Notes: generated by a model from the sequence alone, not told the origin. Shown: positions 29,789 to 38,543, counted from the stretch's first letter. The stretch: 64,000 nt of DNA from Streptomyces dengpaensis (GCF_002946835.1 NZ_CP026652.1:5580001-5644000), one strand, 5' to 3'. A program made the numbers and translations.

Positions 29789-29830
29789 CGCAGCCGCGGC
29801 GTGACACGGCGGCGGCATGACACGCGAAAC

Positions 29831-29858
29831 AGCGGGCCGCTCCGAAGAGCGACCCGCT
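29831..29858. terminator. Terminator between acyl-CoA ligase and rodlin
   Basis: AGCGGGCCGCTC (29831-29842), CGAA tetraloop, GAGCGACCCGCT (29847-29858): a 12-bp stem with one G:T-type mismatch, between convergent genes, so it may work in both directions. Confidence 0.75.
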
Positions 29859-29878
29859 GCGCGCGGTGCCGAGGGGGG

Positions 29879-30289
29879 TCAGCTGTTGCTGGCGCCGTTG
29901 CCCGACAGGACCGGGATGTTGTCCAGGATGTGCGAGAGCGGCTCGTCGCCCTTGATCTGGGTGGAGTTCTCGGTGCACTGCTGGTTCTGCGGGGCCGAGA
30001 GGACCGGCACGTCCTGGACGGCGGTGACCGGCACCAGGCCGACGACCGAGCCCACGTTGGCCTTGGCCGGCAGACCGACACACGGCTTGTTCAGCGAGCC
30101 CTGGATGAGCGCCATCTGCGGGCTCATGTCGCCGTGCGTTTCCTGGTTGCCGTAACTCTGGACGGCGTTGGTGCCCTGCTCGGTGTTGACGCCGTCGTCG
30201 TTGCCGATCGCCAGCGCCTGGGGAGCGGCGGCAGCTGAGATACCGGCGAGAGAGGCGGCAATGGCCGCGGTCGCCCACAGCTTCTTCAT
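29879..30289 (-). CDS. Rodlin (rodlet-layer protein), copy 1
   Basis: A 136-residue secreted rodlin of the aerial-hypha and spore rodlet layer. A Sec signal (MKKLWATAAIAASLAG then AAPQALA) is followed by the mature segment [13 protein letters not shown]. The conserved core contains [38 protein letters not shown] and the C-terminal [20 protein letters not shown]. Two cysteines lie in the mature part. ATG at 30289 is chosen over an upstream in-frame start because the signal peptide begins there. Its 3' half is nearly identical at DNA level to the next rodlin, which suggests recent duplication or gene conversion. Confidence 0.93.
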   Translation of the reverse strand: MKKLWATAAIAASLAGISAAAAPQALAIGNDDGVNTEQGTNAVQSYGNQETHGDMSPQMALIQGSLNKPCVGLPAKANVGSVVGLVPVTAVQDVPVLSAPQNQQCTENSTQIKGDEPLSHILDNIPVLSGNGASNS

Positions 30290-30415
30290 GTTCGTTTGCC
30301 CTTTCGGAGTGCGGACTCCGGTGCGGAGCCCCGTGATGATCAACAGTCCGCCGGGTGTGCCGGGACCGGAGGTGACGCGCGCCGCTGCCGCTGTCGTCGT
30401 GGACGGGACAGCGGC

Positions 30416-30446
30416 AGCGGGCCGCCGGGGGGATCGGCGGCCCGCT
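30416..30446. terminator. Terminator after rodlin copy 2
   Basis: AGCGGGCCGCC (30416-30426) pairs perfectly with GGCGGCCCGCT (30436-30446), an 11-bp stem with a 9-nt loop, just past the stop of rodlin copy 2. The similar hairpin after copy 1 shows the 3' flank was duplicated with the gene. Confidence 0.75.
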
Positions 30447-30466
30447 GCGCGCGGTGCCGAGGGGGG

Positions 30467-30880
30467 TCAGCTGTTGCTGGCGCCGTTGCCCGACAGGACC
30501 GGGATGTTGTCCAGGATGTGCGAGAGCGGCTCGTCGCCCTTGACCTGGGTGGAGTTCTCGGTGCACTGCTGGTTCTGCGGGGCCGAGAGGACCGGCACGT
30601 CCTGGACGGCGGTGACCGGCACCAGGCCGACGACCGAGCCCACGTTGCCCTTGGCCGGCAGGCCGATGCAGGGCTTGTTCAGCGAGCCCTGGATGAGCGC
30701 CATCTGCGGGCTCATCGAGCCGTACGTGTACTGGTTGCCGTAGATCTGTGCGGCGCCGCTACCGTTCTCGGTGGTGACGCCGCCGTCGTTGCCGATCGCC
30801 AGCGCCTGGGGCGCGGCGGCAGCAGAGGCTCCGACGACGGAAGCGGCGACTGCCGCGGCAGCCATAACCTTCTTGATCAC
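30467..30880 (-). CDS. Rodlin, copy 2
   Basis: A 137-residue rodlin with the same layout: signal MIKKVMAAAAVAASVVG..ALA, mature start AIGNDGGVTTENG, then the common rodlin core and the same last 60 residues as copy 1 except a few changes (for example TQVKGDE for TQIKGDE). It lies in tandem upstream of copy 1 and is divergent from copy 3 across about 250 bp. The divergent pair copy 2/copy 3 corresponds to the rdlA/rdlB arrangement known from other Streptomyces; I do not assign A or B. Confidence 0.94.
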   Translation of the reverse strand: MIKKVMAAAAVAASVVGASAAAAPQALAIGNDGGVTTENGSGAAQIYGNQYTYGSMSPQMALIQGSLNKPCIGLPAKGNVGSVVGLVPVTAVQDVPVLSAPQNQQCTENSTQVKGDEPLSHILDNIPVLSGNGASNS

Positions 30881-31131
30881 TTACTGGTCCCTTCTGGAGT
30901 AACCCCGTCCACCGGAGCGCTCTGGACAACTGACCCCGGCCCGCATGGTTGCTCCGATTCACTCCGATGGCTCACGCGGCGGACGTGGTCACCGGGCCTC
31001 TGGACGAGGTGTTCCATGAATTCCAGGATCGCGAACGGTCCATTCGGGTGATGCCACGAAACCAATCCCGCCGCCCTCGGTTGATGTGGGAGCAGGAATA
31101 CGTGTTCTCTGCCTAGGAAAGGACCGGAGAA

Positions 31132-31545
31132 ATGCTCAAGAAGGCAATGGCCGCGGCGATGGTCGCGGCTTCCGTCGTCGGTGTCTCGGCGGCGGCCGCC
31201 CCGCAGGCGCTGGCCATCGGCAACGATGACGGTGTCACCACGGCCAACGGGACCGGTGCCGAGCAGTCGTACGGCAACGGGGCCACGCACGGCGACCAGA
31301 GCCCCCAGCTCTCGGCGGTCCAGGGCACGTTGAACAAGCTCTGTGTCGGTCTGCCGGCCAAGGCCAACGTGGGCTCGGTCGTCGGCGCGGTGCCGGTCAC
31401 CGCCGTCCAGGACGTGCCGGTCCTCTCGGCCCCGCAGAACCAGCAGTGCACCGAGAACTCCACCCAGATCAAGGGCGACGAGCCGCTCTCGCACATCCTG
31501 GACAACATCCCGGTCCTGTCGGGCAACGGCGCCGTCGGCAGCTGA
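31132..31545 (+). CDS. Rodlin, copy 3
   Basis: A 137-residue rodlin on the opposite strand. Signal [23 protein letters not shown], mature [13 protein letters not shown]. It differs from the other two in the middle ([32 protein letters not shown]) and ends GNGAVGS rather than GNGASNS, so it is the more diverged paralogue. AGGAAAGGA lies a few bases before the ATG. It is followed by chaplin genes in the same direction. Confidence 0.94.
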   Translation: MLKKAMAAAMVAASVVGVSAAAAPQALAIGNDDGVTTANGTGAEQSYGNGATHGDQSPQLSAVQGTLNKLCVGLPAKANVGSVVGAVPVTAVQDVPVLSAPQNQQCTENSTQIKGDEPLSHILDNIPVLSGNGAVGS

Positions 31546-31776
31546 TCGCCGGTCCCGGAGTGGCTCGGGCCGCGCGCCGTCGCGTCCGCGTGCCGGCCGC
31601 CCGAGCCGCCGTGAATTCGGGGGCGATTCGAGTGAATTCCCAAACGCCTCGCGTTCTGTAGTTCCCCCGGGCACTTATCCCTCGTTACAGCCTGCAGGTC
31701 ATGGTGCGAGCCATTCATGGTGTGCTCGCTCGGTTTCGGCCGTCAAAGGGGCATGACCGCAAAGAAGGGAAAGTAC

Positions 31777-32010
31777 GTGAAGCTCAAGAAGACCGCCGCT
31801 CTCGTCGCCGGTGTGATCACGGCCCTGGGTATGGCCACCCCGGCCTTCGCGGACACCGGCGCCGAGGGCCTCGCCACCGGAAGCCCGGGTGTCCTCTCCG
31901 GCAACGTGATCCAGATTCCCGTGCACGCTCCCATCAACCTGTGCGGCAACACGGTCGACGTCATCGGCGTGCTGAACCCGGCGTTCGGCAACGGCTGCGC
32001 CAGCGACTGA
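31777..32010 (+). CDS. Short chaplin
   Basis: A 77-residue secreted chaplin, the amyloid-forming surfactant protein of aerial hyphae. Signal KLKKTAALVAGVITALGMAT ends at AFA. The mature chaplin domain reads SPGVLSGNVIQIPVHAPINL then CGNTVDVIGVLNPAFGNGC, with the two conserved cysteines. The GTG at 31777 follows AAGGGA by six bases; the longer in-frame reading has no signal-peptide logic. It is similar in length to ChpD-H. A sortase signal is absent. Confidence 0.93.
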   Translation: MKLKKTAALVAGVITALGMATPAFADTGAEGLATGSPGVLSGNVIQIPVHAPINLCGNTVDVIGVLNPAFGNGCASD

Positions 32011-32116
32011 CGATACGGGCACATCAGCCGCCTCGTCTGTGTCACGGTCGGCCTTGGAACGCCTCTTCGGTTCCAAGGCCGGCCCCCTTACTTCAACAAG
32101 CAGGAAGAGAACGAGA

Positions 32117-33061
32117 TTGCGACAGACCCTGAGCAGGGGAATGGTCCTGGCCGCGGCCGCGACGAGCATTCTGTCCCTGTACGACATCCCCGCCCTCGCC
32201 GACTCGGTCGCTGACGGTGCCACTTCGGACTCGCCCGGCGTGCTGTCGGGCAACACTGTGCAGGCGCCGATCCATGTACCGGTCAACGCCTGCGGCAATA
32301 CGATCAACGTCCTCGGTCTGCTGAACCCGGCGTTCGGCAACTCCTGTGCCAGCCAGGTGAATTCGGCCGCACAAGTCTCGCAGGATATCCCGAGGCAAGC
32401 GGGTTCCAGTGACACCGGCTCCTCGCAGACGCTCCTGCCGACGGGCGTCGCGAGCACCTCACCCGTCGCTCGCACTCCGGCTCCCCGGCTGCCCTCCCCC
32501 GCCGAACAGCCGCGGGGCGACTCGGCCTCCCCGGAGCAGCAGTACGACTCCTCCTCCACCCACCAGGCGCAGGGGGGGGATCTCACCCCCACGGAGGAGG
32601 ATCTCACCGCGCAGGGGGAGGATCTCACCCCCACGGGGGAGGACCTCACCGCGCAGGGGGGGGATCTCACCCCCACGGGGGAGGATCTCACCGCGCAGGG
32701 GGGGGATCTCACCCCCACGGAGGAGGATCTCACCGCGCAGGGGGAGGATCTCACCCCCACGGAGGAGGATCTCACCGCGCAGGGGGAGGATCTCACCCCC
32801 ACGGAGGAGGACCTCACCGCGCAGGGGGAGGATCTCACCCCCACGGGGGAGGATCTCACCACGCAGGGGGAGGATCTCACCGCGCAGGGGGGGGATCTCA
32901 CCCCCACGGAGGAGGATCTCACCCTCATGGGTGGCGAAACCCAGTCCGTCCTGGCAGAGACCGGTAGTGGGACCCTGCTGGCGACCTCGGGCGTCAGCGC
33001 CGCACTCATCGCGGGGGGGATGATCCTGTACCGGCGAAGCCGAGCCGCGCACTGTAGGTGA
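32117..33061 (+). CDS. Long chaplin with heptad-repeat stalk and sortase signal
   Basis: A 314-residue wall-anchored chaplin. After a signal peptide (RQTLSRGMVLAAAATSILS, cleaved after ALA) comes one chaplin domain: SPGVLSGNTVQAPIHVPVNA then CGNTINVLGLLNPAFGNSC. A Ser/Thr/Pro linker follows, then 17 acidic heptads of the type GEDLTPT/EEDLTAQ (32573-32929). The tail has LAETG (32951-32965), a hydrophobic span and RRSR, a LAxTG sortase signal. Known long chaplins (ChpA-C) usually carry two chaplin domains, so one domain plus a repetitive stalk is unusual. TTG at 32117 with GGAAGAGA upstream is the likely start; it is less certain than the rest. Confidence 0.88.
   Translation: MRQTLSRGMVLAAAATSILSLYDIPALADSVADGATSDSPGVLSGNTVQAPIHVPVNACGNTINVLGLLNPAFGNSCASQVNSAAQVSQDIPRQAGSSDTGSSQTLLPTGVASTSPVARTPAPRLPSPAEQPRGDSASPEQQYDSSSTHQAQGGDLTPTEEDLTAQGEDLTPTGEDLTAQGGDLTPTGEDLTAQGGDLTPTEEDLTAQGEDLTPTEEDLTAQGEDLTPTEEDLTAQGEDLTPTGEDLTTQGEDLTAQGGDLTPTEEDLTLMGGETQSVLAETGSGTLLATSGVSAALIAGGMILYRRSRAAHCR
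32573..32929 (+). repeat. 21-bp tandem repeats (17 heptad codons) in long chaplin
   Basis: Seventeen in-frame 21-bp units encode [G/E][G/E]DLT[P/A/T][T/Q]. Units mostly alternate DLTPT and DLTAQ, giving a 42-bp higher-order repeat. One extra heptad (GEDLTTQ before GEDLTAQ) breaks the alternation. DNA identity between units is very high, so the array should be variable in length between strains. Confidence 0.95.
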
Positions 33062-33124
33062 TCAGCCGGTGCCGACGCCCGAGTGCCCGGCACCCGTAGC
33101 AGTCCAGTCGTAGCAACCTCGATG

Positions 33125-33159
33125 GGTCTGCCATGTGTGAGGAGTCCACATGGCAGACC
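33125..33159 (+). terminator. Terminator after long chaplin
   Basis: GGTCTGCCATGTG (33125-33137) and CACATGGCAGACC (33147-33159) form a perfect 13-bp stem with a 9-nt loop. Confidence 0.75.
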
Positions 33160-33723
33160 GTCAGTGACGTACCGGGGCCATCGCCCCGCTCCGTCCCCGC
33201 CCGCCGACGCCCGAATCGCGCTACTCCAGGGCTCCGTGGGCAGCCGGCGCCGTACCCCCGGTACGAGGTCGCAGCCGTGGAGGCCGCGTTGTGCGCGAAG
33301 CGCATGGCCGGGCCGAGGCCGGAGGCCGTTACCGGGCCGGCCATGGAGAGCCCGGGACGCGAGGACGCGAAGCCCCGCCCGACCGCCGACGCTCTGGCAG
33401 TTTGCTGGAGAACGGTCAGGGGCTGGTCCCAAGTCGTCGTCCTGAGACCCATCGCCGCGATCGCGTGCTCGGTCCCCCGGACTGGCCTCGCCCGCCCCGC
33501 TCACCGTCTCCGGTCACAGCCCGCCGCCCGTGGCTCCACGTCGGCGCCCTGGAGACCAGGGCGGGGGCGGGGCGCCGGGCGTTGTACCGCCTGCCGGCGT
33601 CCGTGCAGGCCGGTTCTTCGGCAGATCACTCCTCTGGCGGCACAACCTTCGCCGAAGCCGCGCGTTGACACAGCGTCGGGCATCCGCCCGGATGTTTGTG
33701 TCAACCCCAAGGAGAACCTCTCC
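33160..33723. other. Chaplin intergenic region
   Basis: 564 bp between two chaplins with no credible gene; frames here lack family sequence. It presumably contains the promoter of the next chaplin and perhaps a long 5' leader. I did not identify a confident sigma factor site. Confidence 0.4.
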
Positions 33724-33963
33724 ATGTCGCTTATCGCGAAGGGCCTGGTCCTTACCTCCGTCGCCGCTGCGGCCGTTGCCGGCGCCGCTGGCATCGCCGC
33801 CGCGGACAGTGGCGCGAACGGCACCGCCAGCAACTCCCCGGGCGTCCTGTCGGGCAATACGATCCAGGTCCCTGTTCACGTGCCGGTCAACGTCTGCGGC
33901 AACACCGTCGATGTCATCGGTCTGCTGAACCCAGCGTTCGGCAACACCTGCGCCAACACCTGA
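33724..33963 (+). CDS. Short chaplin
   Basis: A 79-residue chaplin. Signal MSLIAKGLVLTSVAAAAVAG with cleavage after AAA. The mature domain is SPGVLSGNTIQVPVHVPVNV then CGNTVDVIGLLNPAFGNTC, with both cysteines. AAGGAGAA stands eight bases before the ATG. It is the third chaplin in the cluster and has no sortase signal, so it should assemble with the wall-anchored chaplin at the hyphal surface. Confidence 0.94.
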   Translation: MSLIAKGLVLTSVAAAAVAGAAGIAAADSGANGTASNSPGVLSGNTIQVPVHVPVNVCGNTVDVIGLLNPAFGNTCANT

Positions 33964-33984
33964 CGTCGCCGCGCACTCCATCGG

Positions 33985-34017
33985 CCGGCCGCCCCCCCCG
34001 CACGGGAGGGCGGCCGG
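33985..34017 (+). terminator. Terminator after short chaplin
   Basis: CCGGCCGCC (33985-33993) pairs with GGCGGCCGG (34009-34017), a 9-bp GC stem followed by TTCGCTTGTT. Confidence 0.7.
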
Positions 34018-34176
34018 TTCGCTTGTTCTGTGGCGCACGTGCGGTGCCCCGAATGGGCGGGAGGGGCGCCGGATCACCGGGCCGGCCCGAGCAAGCGCCT
34101 CACCAGGAACGATGGATGGGGCGGATCGTGACGCAGCGCTTCCGGTCGGTTGCAGATGATGGTGAGCGATTGAACG

Positions 34177-34752
34177 GTGGTCGCAAGATCCGAAGCACCA
34201 CCGAAAGGAACCCTGCGTGGTCTGATCGCATGGCGCATCGCGTCCACCGCACTCTGCGCTGCCCTCCTCGCCGGCATAACCGGCCCGGCCGCCATGGCGG
34301 CGGACTCCGTAAGGGAGCGCAGCCATGCGGCATCCCATGCATCCGTCCCTGGTGTGGACACGCTCATGGCGCAGATCAAGAGCCTCGGCAATCTCGGCGA
34401 AGCGGTCACCCCGGTCACCGGCCTGCTCAACACCGTGCTCAAGGCCGACAACGGCCAACTCGCCACGACCGAGGCGACCCAGCTCATCAAGGCCGTGAAG
34501 CAGGCCATCGCCGACGTGACCCCGAAGGCCGTCGGCGACCCGCAGGCCAAGGACGCCGTGAGCGACGCCCTCGCCGCCCTGCAGAAGTCGCTGGACACCC
34601 TCCTCGATGCCGTCACCTCCGGGGATTCCGGCAAGGTAGCCACGGCGGTCACCGGCGTGGTCACGGCCCTCGTCAACTATGTCGCAGCCACGCTGCTCGC
34701 CAGCGGCCTGCCCGCGCCCGACCTGCCCGGCCTGTCGGTGCCGACGCCGTAA
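34177..34752 (+). CDS. Secreted protein of unknown function in chaplin cluster
   Basis: A 191-residue protein with a signal-like segment IASTALCAALLAGITG ending near AMA. The mature part is predicted almost all helical and low in aromatic residues: VDTLMAQIKSLGNLGEAVTP, LIKAVKQAIADVTPKAVGD, ALQKSLDTLLDAVTSG, ending LPAPDLPGLSVPTP. No cysteines in the mature part and no known domain. The GTG at 34177 has only a weak ribosome site; a start slightly downstream is possible. Location among chaplins suggests a cell-surface role in aerial growth, which is inference. Confidence 0.7.
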   Translation: MVARSEAPPKGTLRGLIAWRIASTALCAALLAGITGPAAMAADSVRERSHAASHASVPGVDTLMAQIKSLGNLGEAVTPVTGLLNTVLKADNGQLATTEATQLIKAVKQAIADVTPKAVGDPQAKDAVSDALAALQKSLDTLLDAVTSGDSGKVATAVTGVVTALVNYVAATLLASGLPAPDLPGLSVPTP

Positions 34753-34773
34753 GACATCACGGGAAGCGGACCC

Positions 34774-34819
34774 ACAGCCGTTGCGCCGGAATCTCCCAGC
34801 CGGCGCAACGGCTGTTTTC
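34774..34819 (+). terminator. Strong intrinsic terminator
   Basis: ACAGCCGTTGCGCCGG (34774-34789) and CCGGCGCAACGGCTGT (34800-34815) form a perfect 16-bp stem with a 10-nt loop, followed by a T-tract (TTTT). Confidence 0.9.
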
Positions 34820-34949
34820 TTATTCCGATCTGATGACGACTCCCGGGTGCAGAAACTTCTGCACCCGGGGTTTCCGTCCCGGCCGGGGATCGTTGATCAC
34901 GGCGTCAGAAATTGCTGAAGTGACATGAGTTGCCGAGGAAAGGAAGACG

Positions 34950-35231
34950 ATGAAGTCTCTGAAGGCTGCCGCAGTCGTTGCCGGATCCATGGCCGTCGCC
35001 AGTGCCGCCGCGCCCGCGTTCGCCTACGACGCCGCCGAAGTGACGCCCACCAGCCTCAACGGCGCAGTCAACACGCTCACACAGGGCCCCATCGACGTGA
35101 TGCCGCTGCGTCACCAGTCGAGCGCGCTCGACACGGAGAACAAGGATTCCGTGCTCAACACCGTCAAAGGCGCGACCGGTGCGCTGAACCAGCACAACCC
35201 GTTGCTGGGCGGCCTGCCGTTGCAGAGCTGA
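34950..35231 (+). CDS. Small secreted protein of unknown function
   Basis: A 93-residue protein with a clear signal peptide (MKSLKAAAVVAGSMAVASA, cleaved after AFA). The mature 65 residues (YDAAEVTPTSLNGAVNTLTQ ... LNTVKGATGALNQHNPLLGG) have no cysteine and no recognised domain. GAGGAAAGGAAG precedes the ATG. It sits between the chaplin-linked secreted gene and a DUF5949 gene. I know of similar small secreted proteins in Streptomyces but no function. Confidence 0.78.
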   Translation: MKSLKAAAVVAGSMAVASAAAPAFAYDAAEVTPTSLNGAVNTLTQGPIDVMPLRHQSSALDTENKDSVLNTVKGATGALNQHNPLLGGLPLQS

Positions 35232-35354
35232 CCTTCCCGGGACGGCGTTCGAGGGGCGTCGAGGGGCGTCCCTCGTTCGTGTGGAGGGAGTTCGAGGCAT
35301 CGTCCACTCGGGTGAGAAGACACCGAGGCGCTTTCGGGGCGTCGATACGGTCGC

Positions 35355-35855
35355 GTGGTGACCTCAACCTCAAGCGAAACCCGCCCCCTGCGCCCTGCCG
35401 AGCTGGGCACGCTCGTCGTACTTGCCTGGAGCGGCGAGGCCCCCGACGGTGATATGCCCTATCTGCTCACCTACACCCTCGGCGACGGCGTGGGCGGCCC
35501 CGAGGCGTCATCCGCCGCCGTGCGGCAGTTGTTGGAGAGCAACCGCCTGCCTGTGGGCGGCGACCTCCTCGACGGTGTCACGAAGCCCGGCCTGCCTGTC
35601 AGCCTGCTGGTCGAGGCCGGGCAGGCGGTCGTCACCATGCCGCAGTTCACTGCCCAGTGCACCGCTCCGCCCGAATGGCTGAAGGCGGTCGCCCAACGCG
35701 GCTTCGCTTACCTGGTGTTCACCAGCCGTCCCTGGCCTGAGGCCGCACCGGGCAAGCTCGTGGCCCCCGAGGCGCTGGCAGCGTTCGCGGGCGCCGATGA
35801 GACGCTGGAGAAGGCGGCGCACGTCGTCCTGCCGGCCCGGAGCCTGCGCGGTTGA
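35355..35855 (+). CDS. DUF5949 family protein
   Basis: A 166-residue cytosolic protein matching the Streptomyces-typical DUF5949 family: RPAELGTLVVLAWSGEAPDG at the N-terminus, DMPYLLTYTLGDGVGGPEAS, LPVSLLVEAGQAVVTMPQF in the middle and PEWLKAVAQRGFAYLVFTSR later. No signal peptide or catalytic motif. Two GTG codons (35355, 35358) compete as start. Function unknown. Confidence 0.78.
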   Translation: MVTSTSSETRPLRPAELGTLVVLAWSGEAPDGDMPYLLTYTLGDGVGGPEASSAAVRQLLESNRLPVGGDLLDGVTKPGLPVSLLVEAGQAVVTMPQFTAQCTAPPEWLKAVAQRGFAYLVFTSRPWPEAAPGKLVAPEALAAFAGADETLEKAAHVVLPARSLRG

Positions 35856-36189
35856 TGGCGAGAACCGCGGGCGCAGGCCGGAGGCCTGGGTGCTGCCACT
35901 GCTGCACCCATCGCAATCGTCGGCATGCTGATCCTGACGCGGTGGTGGGACATCTGGACGAGCTGACGGATCCCTCCCTCCTGCAATGGCGGCGCCCGGT
36001 TGGTTCCTGAACCTGTTCCGTTCCCGGCTCGGCATGGTGCCCGATGCGGATCCCGCATGTCCGAAACGGACTGCATCTGAGCTGCCCGAGGTCGAGCGCC
36101 ACCTGTCCGACGGGGATCGGCGCCGCGTACAGCCCACAAGGCGGGAAAAGGGAAAGCGGCCCGTGCTGCCCGCCGGACAGGCGGGCAGC

Positions 36190-36634
36190 ACGGACCGTTC
36201 AGCTGGGCATAGGCGGCGAGGATGAGCCACACCCACCGGTCCGCCTGCTCGGGACTGCGCAGGCGGGGGCGGGTCAGGCCGAGGGTCTGCTTGAAGAAGC
36301 GGAAAGTATGCTCAATATCGAATCTTGGAAGGAAGATCCGCCACAGGCGGTCGACGTCATGCGCGGTGGCGTCGGGGTCGCTGTGCCACCGCCACAACCG
36401 CTTGGGGTCACGGTTGCCGGGCAGGTGCTCAACTGCCAGGTGAACCAGGGTTCCCTCGACGATGGGGAGTTCGCCCTGGTGGCCGGCCCAGGGCCGGTCC
36501 AGCTTCGGGTGCAGGTGACCCCAGCAGCGCGCCAGGACCTTGCCGAAGCGGTCATGGGTACCGGTCTGTCCGGCGAACGACGAACCCCACCAAGAAACGG
36601 TCGGCCCCGCCGGACGCCCCGTGCTTTCGCGCAT
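36190..36634 (-). pseudogene. Transposase relic (DDE type)
   Basis: A truncated transposase with the C-terminal DDE region: FDIEHTFRFFKQTLGLTRPR and SPEQADRWVWLILAAYAQLN, preceded by KRLWRWHSDPDATAHDVDRL. The catalytic glutamate of DIEHTFRF is present. The N-terminal part with the first two acidic residues is missing, and after AYAQLN the frame shifts into unrelated sequence. No terminal inverted repeats were found by eye. It is a decayed insertion. Confidence 0.72.
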
Positions 36635-36873
36635 CCGGAGTACTGGGCGGCGATCTCGTCCGCCCGGTCCAACTCCTTACACGAAGCGGCGTCCCGCGGC
36701 GGCGTGAGCCGGTTTTCCAGCCGGCCGATGCGGTGTCAGGGGCGTTCGCCCCCGTGGCAGTATCCGGGTGCCGCCGCTCCGCGATGCGGCCCGGGCGCCT
36801 GAGGGCCGGGCCGTGGGCTCACGGAGTCACCGTGGTGTGGCCGTTGAGTTGCCAAGGTCAGGATCGTTCGGGT
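36635..36873. other. Intergenic stretch after surface protein gene
   Basis: About 240 bp between the transposase relic and the thioester protein. No gene recognised; fragments of the same transposase may extend into it. Confidence 0.4.
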
Positions 36874-38283
36874 TCAGTCCTGGGTCGGTGCCGCCTTCTT
36901 GCGGACGAAGAGTACCGCCGCGCCGCCGATCACCACGAGGCCGATGGCGATGCCCGCGATGAACGGGGTCGCGCTGGTGCTGCCGGTCTCGGCGAGGTCG
37001 GTGCCCCCGTCGGAGGTGCCGCCCACCGTCGCGGGGCTCGGCTCACTGACCGTCTGGGTCGAGATGTCGCTCGTGCCGCCCTGGACCTCGCAGTCGAGGA
37101 CACCCTTGAAGTGCTTCACGAAGCCGCTTGGACCGTTGATTGTGAAGCCGTACTCCTGGTCCTCCTGCAGCGGGATGGTCACCGCCTGGGACGTGCCCGC
37201 CTCGATGGTGTACTCGATCCCCATCAGCTCGAAGCTGAACGCCTCGTCGCCCGCGTTGGCCGCCGTGATGTCCACGCCGCCCTCGGCGCAGTTCTTCTCG
37301 GCGGACAGGGCGGGTATCGCGCCCTTCTCGGCCCAGTTCGCCGTCGCCGTCGCCGTGACCATCGACTCGCTGGAGCCCGCGAGGATCTGTGTCTGGCTGC
37401 GGGTCTCCGAGGTGAAGGCGCGGCCGACCGGCACGGTCGTGGACGCGTGCACGGTCAGCGAGGACGAACCGTCCGCGCTGTCTATCGGTACGTCGAAGTA
37501 GAGCCGGCTGCCCTCGACCGCGGAGGTGATCTCCTTGCCGTTCTCGTCGACGATCTTCACCCCGTCGGCGGTGGCGTCCGAGGGCGGCGTCACGGTCACG
37601 CTGTCCGCGTTGGTGTGCACGGTGACCGGGCCGAGCCTCTCGCCCGCGCGGCCGGAGACCGCGGCCGGTTCGAGGGCCAGCGAGGCCTTGGGCTCCGCGA
37701 GGTTCCGCGCGCTCTTGTACAGATAGTCCGCCAGCTTCTCCGCCGGCGCGTCCACCGCTTCCACGTCGGCGCCGTCCGAGTACCGCCAGATGGCCACCTG
37801 GGTGCCGGCCGCCGCGTCCTTCTCGGTGAGGCTGCCGACACCGGCCTTCTTGGCGAGGGCCGCGAGGTCGTTCACCTGCGGGTAGGAGTTCTGCAGGATC
37901 CAGCGGATCTTGCCCGCGTCCTTGTTGCCGTTCAGCGACGTACCGCTCCAGGGGGTCTCCTGGTACTTGGCGTCCTGCTGCGTCGGGTTGTGGAGGTCGA
38001 CGCAGTAGGTCTGCAGCATGCCGCCGCTGTCGACGGACATCTCGAACAGACCGGCGGACACCCACGAGTCCGCGCCGTCGGCGTGGATGACCGCGGACCC
38101 GTACGTCTTGAGGTCACCTATGGTGGCGGTCGCGCCGCCCTGGCTCTGCGGGGTCTCGTCGGCGACGGCCGTACCGGCGGTGGCCAGCGCCACCGCGGCG
38201 ACGAGTCCCGACACCAACGTCCCGGCGGCGAGGCGGGCGACCCCTCGCCTGCGCGCGGACGACGCAGAGAACGAAGAAAACAC
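36874..38283 (-). CDS. Thioester-domain (TQXA) LAxTG-anchored surface protein
   Basis: A 469-residue wall-anchored protein. The signal peptide runs through GTLVSGLVAAVALATAGTAV ending AVADE. The thioester domain has the cysteine in LQTYCVDLHNPTQQ near residue 95 and the glutamine in AAGTQVAIWRYSD (the TQXA motif) near residue 163, the pair that forms an internal thioester in Gram-positive adhesins. Ig-like segments follow. The C-terminus has DLAETGSTSATPF, a hydrophobic span (FIAGIAIGLVVIGGAAVLFV) and RKK, a LAxTG sortase signal. GTG at 38283 with AAGGGGA upstream is the start; earlier residues in that frame are not signal-like. It may bind host or substrate surfaces covalently. Confidence 0.9.
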   Translation of the reverse strand: MFSSFSASSARRRGVARLAAGTLVSGLVAAVALATAGTAVADETPQSQGGATATIGDLKTYGSAVIHADGADSWVSAGLFEMSVDSGGMLQTYCVDLHNPTQQDAKYQETPWSGTSLNGNKDAGKIRWILQNSYPQVNDLAALAKKAGVGSLTEKDAAAGTQVAIWRYSDGADVEAVDAPAEKLADYLYKSARNLAEPKASLALEPAAVSGRAGERLGPVTVHTNADSVTVTPPSDATADGVKIVDENGKEITSAVEGSRLYFDVPIDSADGSSSLTVHASTTVPVGRAFTSETRSQTQILAGSSESMVTATATANWAEKGAIPALSAEKNCAEGGVDITAANAGDEAFSFELMGIEYTIEAGTSQAVTIPLQEDQEYGFTINGPSGFVKHFKGVLDCEVQGGTSDISTQTVSEPSPATVGGTSDGGTDLAETGSTSATPFIAGIAIGLVVIGGAAVLFVRKKAAPTQD

Positions 38284-38543
38284 AGAATTCCCCTTCGCGC
38301 AGGACCCGTTGACATGGGGGGACGGTCCCGCCAGCAGAATCAGAAGCCCCGAGAGCTGTGTTCGGCATCCTAAAGACGCGGCGCACCGCACTCCCCACTG
38401 GTGCGGTCGGGTAACCGATCCGACTCGGAATCGTTATCGCCCACACGGCTGTGAGCTGGGCCTATCGACAAATCCATGGGGACCGTTCGGAAGGTACTTG
38501 CCGGTAAGCCGCAGGTCGATTCAGGTTCTGCGCGTCTCTGACA

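Noticed and set aside
32573..32929. Possible CRISPR-like array
   Set aside because: Units are contiguous, in frame and without spacers, inside a coding sequence with a sortase signal after it.
32459..33052. Long open frames on the other strand and in other frames over the chaplin repeats
   Set aside because: A 21-bp repeat unit keeps all frames open together; these frames give only low-complexity Arg/Pro or Leu-Arg-Gly-Glu strings.
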